Positions 41,701 to 53,700 of a stretch of 64,000 nt of DNA are shown in pieces. The position numbers and the translations under genes are program-made. Source of the DNA: Calliopsis andreniformis (Eukaryota > Arthropoda > Insecta > Hymenoptera > Andrenidae); assembly GCF_051401765.1 (NCBI RefSeq), contig NC_135066.1, positions 19,137,001 to 19,201,000 on the forward strand, in the 5' to 3' direction. The first letter of the stretch is position 1; each line of letters begins with the position of its first letter. The notes below the pieces were generated by a model that worked only from the letters and a program-made list of their open reading frames with translations, was not told where the DNA came from and made no database searches.

Positions 41701-44700
41701 ATACTTTTTAACGTCAGAAATGTTTTCTTGGAATCTATATTTCGTCGTTTAATTCAGTTTCTTGTAGTAAAGTTTCCTAATTGACTTGTTACGATGATGG
41801 AAACCACAATGATGGAATTCAATGATACTGAAGGAGAATATTGAATGTATATATAGTGGAACTGAGGATGTAGAGACATAAATTTATTTAGTCAAAACAT
41901 GCAGTAGAAACTTAAAAAGAGACTGTCTATGCATAATGGAAAATAGAAGTCATTTGCGTAATGTATGTGTCCATAAATAATGTGAAACAATGTCTAGGTT
42001 TTCTACTATTTTATAAGAACAGCAGTCAGAATATTTGAAATAAAGCATCATGTCGTGAAAGTATTGTGTGAACCAGATCAAACCGTTCATTATCGTAGGC
42101 CTTCAAGGCAAGAATTTTTTTCAATTCAAGAATCCACCTGAAAAACCAAAGAAACTCGTGTAGACAATTTTTCTTTCTCTTAATTTATTTGACAGTTTAT
42201 TAGTAGAATGAAACTGACCTCCATCAATTGATAAAATAATAACCCATAGAATCTGAGCAGTTCTTCAAATTCTCACATAGTAAGCAATTAACACTCGAAC
42301 TGTCTGAATAATAATGGCACTAACGGCATTTAATAATATAACATATTACTAAAGCCGAAAATGCGTATGAGACCAGGTATGGTTTATTCCAGTCTGACTA
42401 ATTAGAACTGCTCTCCTTTCGCGACATTTCTTTCCATAGTTTTAGTACATCGTACAAATGATAATAGACATTGTAAACATCCAATACTCATATACAAGCA
42501 AACTACCTCGCAAAAAATTAACTGAACATAAAAAACAAGATTCCGTTACCGAAAACTACTAGAATGTAGTATAAGAAGAAAGCAATCAAAAAGTTGAACC
42601 CACTGTGGCTTATAGCTCACCCTGTAGGAACAAAAAGGATTATTTCACTTTATGTGTCGAATTTCCAATATGTCCTTGAGCAAGAATGACCAGTCGCTGG
42701 TGAAATTACGGGATGATATACTTACCTGTATCGAAATGACTGGATTCTCGAAGATGGAAATTCGGCTAAACCAGTTTTCGTCGCGCACTACTTTCGAACG
42801 TAATCCGTGCAGCTGGATTTTTATGCAATGTGCTTGAAATTGTAATTGCATTACAAGGATATTTGCTTTTTTCATAGTATGCGTCTGATGGGTCAAGGTT
42901 TCATGCATAACGTCTGGAGTTTTTAATATTTGGGGGATTCAGGGATATTTGTGTCTTTTATATTATGTAATTAATGGGATAAGACTTTATACGTAACTTT
43001 TGAAGTTTTTAATATTTGGCCATTTATTGAGTGAAAGTGAAAGAATGTTACCGAGCTTATGAATATAAGAGAACCTCTATTATTCAGAATAATGAGGAGA
43101 TGGAAGTAGTAAGGAGAACAAGTATTTGGAAAAACTAGAAACGTTATTCAATTAATGATGAAATCGTATAAATTTTGTTGTATAGGTTAAAAAATTATAC
43201 TATTAGGTTGAGAATAATGTAATGTAACCCTTAATTGACATAGTGGGATCACAGCAATTCTACTACCTCATTTTTAATATTTGTTGTGTAAAATATCAGT
43301 GAATAACTTACAGATAATCATACTTTACTATTATTTTACTATTATTATTATTATTATTATTATTATAGATTTATTGTTATTAATAATTTTTGATAATGGA
43401 ATGGTAATAATTCTACCATATTATATTGTAATATTGATACCACACTATTTAAGGGTTAAAAACGTTTTTGTCGAGTGATTTATGAGCTACATTATTATGA
43501 AAATTAATATAAATGCAAGTTACTTTACTGAAATATTGTGTTAATCATAACATAAATTTTAATTAAAAATATAATACCTTGTGATAATTGTTTATTGAAA
43601 ACTGTGTCCTCTATCAACATCAACGAATTTTTACATTCGTTTCAACATGAAAACAATTAACTGTTCATATATCCAGCTTATTGGAATCTGGCTGCACTAA
43701 TGCATCTGCACGTAGGGGGGTTTAACCCCACTGCGAAATTTGGACAGCTGTCCCATCTAGCAAGATTTAAAATAACTAATGTCATACATTTCTCATTCAC
43801 GTGCCGAACTAAATTTGCCCGTGTATGTGTTAATATAAAAAATAATATGAAACTTCAGAATAATTTATTCATACAATAAGGAGTTTAATATCGCTCATAT
43901 ATGACGAAAGTGACATATCACAAGCAAATGTATTTACTTTTGAGGTTTCCCCAGTTGTGTCAGTTTTATTGTCTATGAGCGATGTGTAATATTTGTTTTA
44001 TGTCCAAAATCATTGGCGATATCAGTAATATCGTTATCGTGATTTCCCCAAACCTGAGAAGATCATACATTTTTTTAATTTCGTCCTTTGATAAACTTAT
44101 ATAGAAAGTAATGGAAGGTTACACCACAGGCATAACCTGGCGTAACTTATGTAAGCGTTTAAACGCAGAAAGATGTGCTCGGCAACGCGTGGATCATAAA
44201 TAAATATAAATAACTCAAAGAATATTTTGTATAAAATCATAATAGTTTTATTTGATAAGAAACATAACATTTCCATAGTAACTTTCATGCGCATATTGTA
44301 TAACTTGTATTTATTACTTTTATTTTATTTTGTATTTATTAGTACATTGTGTTACTTATGCATTCTTACGTGTGTTTGATACTTTGAAACGAGGTTCTGG
44401 TATAAGTCACGTGTGGCTCATCTCTGCCCTGTTCGTGGATGCCGTAATGGTGAAATTTTTGTAAGGGCAGGTGCCGCTGAGTTTCACAGTACTCGAAACT
44501 GCACAACTAAGAACAGCGTCCCCTCCCTCCCCCCTTTTAATTTTTAAACAGATATTACGAAAATACGTAAGTTTTAAATATTGGGAGGTGACGTAATTGC
44601 AATAGTGAGCATAATAGTATAATTTTTTGATCCATATAAAAAACTGTGAGATTCTATCATAATTTGAACATTGTTCATTGTGAGTAGCAGCAAAGAAGTG

Positions 44701-47700
44701 ACAAACTTTCATTTATTAACCTACGCAAAATTTGTTCTCGATTGACCTAGACCACTTTCAGAGCGACGCAGGTCGCGCGCAAACACCGTGATGTTGTGCC
44801 GTATCTGACTGAGCAAGTTATTGAGTGAGAAACGCTGACCATTACGCGCGTACCCACACGCGACAGAGTCGCTCTGAAAGTAATCTTATATCTTATAATA
44901 ATTAATTTCTTAATTGAAATGTAGAATAGTTTATAGAACTATTATTAGGTCATTCCATAAATAATATTTCCAAAAATCATTATGTTCATAAAGAAATAAT
45001 GAACGCGTATTCTTATTTTTAGTTACAGCTTATTCAAATATTACATTCTACCACCACTTCCTACCTAGCATAATTTCTGGAGCTCTTCTTGAGGTAAAGA
45101 TCAAGAAAATTTAACTTCTTCAACATAAATCTCTCCGAACTGGTTGTATAAGAAAAAAGGTAGTGACTCTATATGAAAAATAAAGTCGAAAATACACAAT
45201 ACAATTTTTCATAACGTGCTTCGTTTTCGAGAAAATTGAACTTAAATTGCGATCGGGTACAAAGTAAGTAAGTTTTGGGTACTTGAAACCTTGAAGAGTA
45301 TAGTAGTAGCTCGATTAAGAACCGCGGTTCAGCTTTGGGCGGAGCCTTTGTCGTGACTGGTAGTCGATTCGGCTTCCTTTGCTCTTGGCCGCGGAGATAT
45401 ATAATTGATACACAACAGTAGAAGCAAACAAAAAGGTCTCACTCGGTCGTCGATGCTTGAGCTCGACACCCGCAATTAATGATGTCGTAAAAGACAAGCA
45501 TAGCATTAGGGATTAAGAATAAGAAAAATTGAAGTTTCTTATTTGCAAACGGATTTTCACGTAAGTGACATTAATCGATTCCTTGTGCTCTCCCGACGAA
45601 AATGATATCAAACACGACGTTATTTCGAGTATTTATAACAAAGATACTTAATAACTCAGTTTGTGGAAAGAAAGAGTTTACTCGTCCGTACTCCGATGTA
45701 CTAATTCGCTGCATATCATTCATCCTTTATTATATATATAAAGAATATATATAATAGGGAATTATATATTATTTTACATATATAAGTACATACTAATGTT
45801 AAAAAACTAAAATATGGTATATATCTCGAACCCCATTGAACACCTAGGGCACTACTTGGAACGTCACATTAGAAAACATCAAATATCCTCTAAAGAAGAT
45901 TTAAAAAATGCTCTTATGGAAGAAGGGAATAAGACCTCATTTAGCGTAACAGCGAAATTAGTAAATTCACTGCCAAAAAGAGTCGCAGCAATTATAAAAT
46001 CAATTTAACTTAACTTAACTGTTTATTTTACTTCTTCATTGTCAAGTAAATTTAATTTCCACGTTCTTCTCATTTTCTAATGAGTTTTAAAAAATGTAGC
46101 AGCTGTACGAATATTTATTGCTCTTATATTTCGATCAATGTTTTTTTCTCTCTCTTTTTTTTTGATAATTGCAGATTATTCGACCAACTAATTCTTTTGC
46201 ACTGTATCTGTTCTAGAAATTTCCGAGAATATGTACAAACTCGTTTATAAAAAATTAGTTAATAAACTACAATTTCACAGTATATTATTCGAAATTAGTC
46301 GGTGTATGAACATTTTTTATACCCTCTGTACATACTTGCTACATATTGGGAATAATTCTTACAAGTGTAATAGCTCTTAATTTATTTAATTTTCGAAAAT
46401 TATTTGTTTAAGGAAAAGAGTGAATAATGGGGAATTAGTAAAGTTTTGTACTTTTCGTAGCATTTGATGCGCGGACGAGCATGACCTTTCTTTCTACAAA
46501 CCAAGTTTTATGTATCTTTATTATAAATAATTGAAATCATGTCATGTTTGATATTATTTTCATCGGGAGAGCACAAGGAATCGATTGGTCATTTGCAAAT
46601 AAGAAACTTCAATTTTTCCTATCCTTAATCCCTAATACTATCCTTGTCTTTTAGGGCCCCTTGTCCTCGGGCGTCAAGCTCGAGCGCGAAGGTTCTCAGA
46701 AATTGGTTACTCCGTGGCACATATCAAATAAAGTAGTAGAAATAGCCGCAGCTCTCGATCGAGTAACTACTGTATACAGAGTAAAGGAGGAACACTCACG
46801 GTCTAACCACTGACTTTCTCTACTGTAAGCTAGAAGCACTCCCCTCTGCGCATTTGTCTCTCGAGTGTCTAAAACTGTATTTCGGTACTCTTGTCCTCGG
46901 TAAAAATTCAAAATTAATTTTCTCAAAAACGAAGCATGGTATTAAAAAATTGCTTTTCATATTTTCGACTTACTTTCTCATTTAGAATCACCAACTTTCC
47001 GTTTGTACCACTTATCCTACATACTTATACTCCTTATTCAAAGAACCCATACTTACAAGCTCTTTATAATTTTGTTGTATCTTCTATGGTTAATTAGAAC
47101 TATCCGCTTCTGCTTAATTGCCATTATTATAGCATGGTGCAGAGTTAGTTCTGGATAATAGAATACATATACCAATAATAGAATATTTAGATATTGGGAT
47201 ATATACTTGGATACTGGGTCTTCGGATATGCGAGAAACTACTTTTCATACACATATAGTTTGCTGATCTGTGTTGAACAATAGGATTTTCGTGATCCTCA
47301 ATCATAGAATATTGTATAGTTGAAAGACGTCGTTAAATTAGAAAATAGTACACGCGTATATAATTATGAGAGCGCCAAATTTCAAGTTTTGTTACAACAA
47401 TTTAAAACAAAGTCATCAAGCACGTTGGATGCGGTGTCGGTTCCTGTGGACCGACATTGACATCGGCTCCGTACCCAGCGTGTTAGGAAACAATGTTTTA
47501 AAATTTCTAAAAAGTACCTATTATAGTCATCGCCATCCATGGAAGCATATGAAAACAATTAATTGTACTTTCATTTAATAGCGTCGCGGCGACTGTATAA
47601 GGTCATTAATAATCTCATGTAAAAGAAAGCGGAACTTCTCACTAACACTTTTTGTTGACATCATGAAATATAGATACTTGACAACTGAAAAATATTCTTA

Positions 47701-50700
47701 CAAGAATATAAAGTTGTACAACATTTCACTTGTCATGCAAAAAGTAAAAAATGAAGTTACTTTCAATAAATATAAAAAAATAGCAAGAATGAATTTACTT
47801 CAGTCCACTATTTTAGCGAAATCGTAAATTTCAAATCATTATAACAGACGAGATGTGAAAATTACGCAGTCGATAACAGGAAACAATATTTAGAGAGAAA
47901 TGAGAATATACGAGTAGTGTTCATTGACAGATTTATCCAGACCTCTAATTTCCTGCTTACAGAAATAATTGAACTGGTTTTCCCAGCTAAATGTTCTTTA
48001 CTTTCTCTCTTTTTATCATTTTAATTACACTGTTGTGGTCTCTGAGGATTAATTAAGAGTAACTGAAAATTACAAAATTTACAGAGTCGTAAAGGAAGGT
48101 ATGATACATTTAAGTATTTGCAATTAAAATTGTTTATACTGAAATAAGTCCACCAAAAATTGTTGAGTTAGTAAAACGTTCTTCTTCATATAATTGACGA
48201 TTCTCTTTATGTATTTATTTCTCGCATACTGACGCTGAAATATGTAGGTTACTATTATTAACAAGACTACTACATATAACCTTCCCTTTGGGATATGTCG
48301 TCGTTTCTCCATACTAATTGGTGGTTAATTAAATCTTTCACAATAGAAGTCCGAATGTATGTATGCAATAAAGTATACACCATTATTATATAATATACAG
48401 TAGCGCTCATACGTATTCAAACGGTGTCACATGTTGAGAAAGATACAGGTTTCTTTGCATTACACTTGTTTTGTATTTTTATTATATTTCAAAATTAAGT
48501 ATATACATAGTAATTACAGTAATTGTATTTTTAGTAGCAATTAATGGTTAATCTGAGTAATAAATATCAATTGCTACCAATAAATCTGTAATTTTCCAAA
48601 TTTGTGAAATCGTTCGGATACTTATGAGTGGTAAAGTATATAAAATTATTATACAGAGTATCCCAGTAAAAAGTACCACCTTGATTATCTTTTAAATTGC
48701 AAGAGTAATAAAACAATTTTTTAAATAAAACTTGTTTGATATTAAAGGGGTCATCATATGGTCATGTCCATTTCTTTGTAGGTGGAATCTCTGAAGAAAT
48801 GTGAAGGTTACTTCTGCTTTTATAAATGGCATCCTACATTTTTCTGTTTAATATTTGATAATAGTTCTCAAGACGAATACAAAAACCTATAACACAAGGT
48901 CATTCAAGATCATGCAAAAGAGATTATAAATAATAAATAAACTCACTTTCTTTAGATGTAATATTCGAAATAGCACATGGTATAATAAATCGTGATTATG
49001 CTTGTACAACATGTCCATGAATGTTTTCCATAAGAAGTAAGTGTAAATGTGTCTCCAAACGTGTCATAGAGAACTTGCATTACTAGCAACACGTGTACAG
49101 CGTTGTATTAATGCCGATGGATGACATTTCGAATATTACATCTAAAGAAAGTGAGTTTATTTATTATTCATCATCTCTCTTGCATGACTTTGAATGACCT
49201 TGTATTATATATATTTCTATTCGTCTTGAGACCTATTATCAGATGCTAAATAGAAAAATCTAGGATGTCATTTAGAAAAGCAGAAGTGACTTTCACATGT
49301 TTTCAGCGACTTCACCTACAAAGAAATGGACATAACCATATGATGACCTGTTTCATATCAAATAAGTTTTACTTAAAAAACTTTTCTGTTACTCATACAG
49401 TTTAAAAGATGATCAAGGTGGTAATTTTTATTGGGACACCCTGCATAATATAATATAAGACACCAATGGAAGGAGAATTTATTTTAGCTACATTCTACAG
49501 TAAATTGTAATATTTTCATTTATTTTTACTTAAATTTATTCAAAAAGATCAACATGTGCATTTATAATTCCTGCGAGTTATATTCGAAGTAATTAATGGC
49601 CAGTACCTAAACATAACTTCTTCACGTACAATTTCTTTGTATGACACGTTTGCTGCTTATCTGAAACGACAGGCTGTCCCAGAATGCCAACCACACAGCA
49701 CCTGTTAACGGAACATAGATCTATCACGCGATGGTGCGTGACCGGCTACTTGAATAGAAGCCTCACTACGCACTAACGCATGATCAGCGACGACCGTAAA
49801 GAATGCACGTGTCAGATGTATCAAGAAACGTGAAAGGGTTAAATACTTCAAAAACAGGTAGTTTTATTCCGCTAAACAGTCGCACATTGAGGCTTGGTAC
49901 CTATCGGTACCTTGTGCTTTTTTCAAAACAAAAAAGTGTAAAAGAATGACAGCAACAAGCTATAAATTTCACTTGGTACTTCCGGGGTATTTTATGTCTT
50001 GAAAAAGGCGGAATTAGGATAGTTTCTCTTGCTGTCTGGCTTTTATTGTACCTACTACAGAAGTGAAACTACGGCATTTTTCAAATTCCAAATTCCAAAT
50101 AAAAACAATTGCAATTACATACATTAAGAATTAAAATCAAAAATGAATTGTGTAAAAAGTAAATATGAGTAGGTATTTGTAATAGAGGCGATTTGCTGGA
50201 ATGTACGTTCGCGCAACTATAAAGAAATTACAAATTATGAGAAAAGCATTTTTGAAAAGTAGGCACATCGCAAAAAGTTAAATAAAAAATATGGTACTAA
50301 TTATTTTTAAAGGCATTTCGGAAAATACAAAAGCAGTTTGTACTAAGGTGCTAAAAATATAGGGGAGAGGTGGCACGAATGGGACACTTTTGTTTATGAC
50401 AAAATAACAAAAAATATAAATGACTATTCTAGTTCTAATTTTTACCATTACAAAGATAATAATGCATAGTACCAGTAAGTTCATTTCTACATTTATTGGT
50501 TTAAGTTTTTACTTTTTAGAAAAGTGAATTTTGATAGTGCAATGAATTGATTGTATTGAATGGGACAGTGTAATAAAACAAAATAATATTGACATGAATT
50601 TTATAGTTATTGTTTTATTGAAAACATTTTTTTATCAAGTTAGCATTTATACCGGAACAATCGTGATGGCCGTTACAATTAATATCCTCTACAAGTGGAA

Positions 50701-53700
50701 TTATTCAAGACATTGACAATATATCTCAAGGTTGTTGAAATCGGCGAGATTGAATTTTTGTGTAAATAATGATCAAGATCTAGCTTAGAAAAAAAGCCCT
50801 AATCACTGACAAATTTTCATCAGATCGTAAAATATTATATTTTAATTGATATTTTCTAGGTTTCGAAAACTTTCGGAAATCCTTGAAGGAGATTAATCCG
50901 GCTCTTCAACTCACCATCTCTGTGGACGACCCCGAAAAGACTTTCGGTTTTAACCAGCAGGAAGCTATCGATTATCTGATTAAGATTCTGCAAAAGGTAA
51001 TGGATATTCCTATATAATCATCATTAATTAGAGATAATTAAAGAGAGTTTCATTCAAATAAAGATATGGATGTTTTATTTGGGTTGCATCGAGTGTCCAA
51101 ATGCTTATGAACGGTGGTGTGGATAGTTTTATGTGGATATGTCATTATACATTTTATATTTATATATACATATATCATATATTCATAACGGAAGCAGATC
51201 GAACACTATATTATAAGACATTTTATGATCCATTTGAGGTTTTCTACCACCCTTTAAAATATTAAAACGTACACATATTACACCCAGTAAATAATAATAA
51301 TAAAGAACTATATTATTCCTTAATGGTACTTCATAATTAGAGAAAAACAAAGTCGATGTTGCCCTTGTTAGATAAAAAGTTGTGAATTGTTTCTAATCGA
51401 ATAATTTGCACTTACTTCCGCAGGTCGATGCAATTGAATTAAACATGACGACTGGTTCGAAGGAACGTTTGTCAAACTTCGTGAAAAACTTGAGGGACGA
51501 GATGATGAAAAAATCTTACAACAAGAGAATCTTTTTAGTCTTGCCAACTAAATCAGAGGAATTGGCTAAACAGTTTGATTTAAAACAACTTTCTAAGTAA
51601 GGACTGTTTAATTACCTACGTGATTAATTAACTTTAAGGTGAAAGTTAGTGTTGCAAATGAATTAAATTAAACGCTTAATTTCTTAGAGGGGTAGTGTGT
51701 TGTCTTGATATAAACTCTCGACTTCAAATCAATTCGAAGTATACTTATTCGAGAGAAACTTATTAGATTTGATTTCTCAAAGATAAGAGATAGGTGAAAT
51801 GAAAAAATAGTTTGTAAAAAACGTGAGTGTACCGTCGAGGTTATATTGAGACAAAATTATTCATGAATTATCAAGCAATAGGAAGTGTAGAGCATAATAT
51901 ACACTTCAAATAACAGTTGGAAAAGGCTATCACAGAAGCTATAGATGATGTAAAGTATTAGAAAAGTCTTTCTTGAAGAAAATATTAAATCTGCGGAGAT
52001 TTGTAATTACTATCAATAATATGATAAGTGTAGGATAAAAGTAACACTAGCTTGACAACTGTGACGGTAAATGTTGTCTACTGAATCGTCCCATGTATTA
52101 TTGACTAAGAATAAGAGAACAAGCGAAAGAAGATTCTATAAGCTACCCATGTGCCCGTTTAACCTTGTATCAGTTGTAGAATCAATAATGCGTCAGGAAT
52201 GCCGCAATCTGATACATCGATTGATTGATTGCTTACAAACTGATGTATTTTACATTTATAGGATTCGTGAACTGTTACTGAAATAGTCGGAATTTTTCAC
52301 TAAATATGAATGAGTAGCAAGATACGAGGAACGCCAGCGAAAATGAGAATGAGATGATTTATAATAAAAATTGTCACATCAGTGATGGGAATAAAATCTA
52401 TAGAGAGTCATTTCTAAAACTATTTCAGAAGTGTCAGTGGCAGTTCTCTATAAGCTTTTTATTTACAACTGTTCATCTTTTCAAATTATGTATTCATAAC
52501 TACTCAGTTCTTATTCCATTAAAGTGTCATTTAGAGCTCAAACATAAAGTTCTAGGAATTCAAATCCAAAAAGTGAAATGAATATGTACACAAAAAAAAA
52601 TATCGCGAGTGTAAAAATTTGAAAATTTAATAATTTGAAAACGTCAAAACAAAATTTGAAATATTAAAGACTTCTATTCTAAATATTCGGAAATTTGAAG
52701 ATTTTGTGATATATATATTTGAAAGTTCAGTAATTGAAAATTTATAAAATAAATATAAAAGTAAAATATACACCATAATAATTTTTACGATTAATTAATA
52801 CTTTATTTAAATGAATTCGTGTGTCACTATATTTTTTGTATGAAGCTAACGTCAAATACGATAACAAAACCTGTTGCGTAAATAAGGTAACACTAATAGA
52901 ATCATTTATGATTTTATCTATATTAGTAAACTCTACATAATACATGATTCTTATTGCATAACAATGACACGCAGAATATTCAATCAAATATAGATATGTC
53001 TGGGAAATTCAAATTCAGAGTTTCTCTCGAAAAATAAATGAACAATTCTTAAGATATTTAAATGATCATGTAATCATTTTATGAAGTAAGTATTACGCTT
53101 CAAGCAATGATTACATTATTTCCAATTATAAGCTAGTATCGTATATCTTCAAGAACGATGTATACAATTTGTAAACTATTGCTTACAAAATTCGTAAGCA
53201 TGCATTATTGTAACTAAATAACTTTTTCTCATTGTTGCTAGATACGTGGATCTATTCACTCTCCCCACGCACTACCTGGTTGAGGATGATGAGACCTATC
53301 ATACTTTCCATCCTTCACGATTGATGGGTTTATTCGACATGTACAATGCTGATAGCCTGATCGACTTAGTGAGTGGATTAGGCGTGCCAAAGAGAAAAAT
53401 TCTAGTGTCAGTGCCAGCCAGTGTCCACAGGTTCACTTTGAAAGATCAGAACGACAATGCCCCAAGGGCATTAACTGAAGAAATGCAACCAGTCGTCATT
53501 GATCAGAAGCAGGTGCGAAGACAAACAAATTTTAAAGGAAGTTTGCTAACATTAAGGATAGATTTAGCATATAAAGACAATTTGAAAAATGTATATTAAC
53601 ATAAGCTATACTTATCCGTATGCTGGAGTTATAGCTAATTTCGTGTGACAATCATTCTTCTAGCAGATTACAGTAGTTAAAGTAATTTCACCCAACTATT

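Larger units (their letters stand above)
33597..50859. other. Intron 2 (17.3 kb), element-rich
   Basis: Holds two palindromic mariner-derived elements, a minisatellite, a split LINE, a mariner relic, a small hairpin element and a Tc1 relic within long inverted repeats. The stretches 35400-36150, 40000-41068, 41560-43320, 43370-44750, 47010-48650 and 49450-50859 show no gene. A GC-richer patch at 49675-49850 and a repeated AATGGGACA at 50388/50558 are unexplained. Confidence 0.7.

Noticed and set aside
43281..43478. 65-aa Ile-rich hydrophobic frame
   Set aside because: Produced by the (TTA)n microsatellite.
46696..46926. 76-aa minus-strand frame near the Tc1 relic
   Set aside because: It lies within the right inverted-repeat arm, and the left arm does not keep the frame.
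53246..53599. 117-aa frame taken as a complete gene
   Set aside because: It is exon 5 plus retained intron. Splicing at 53512 joins it in frame to clear GH18 sequence in exon 6.
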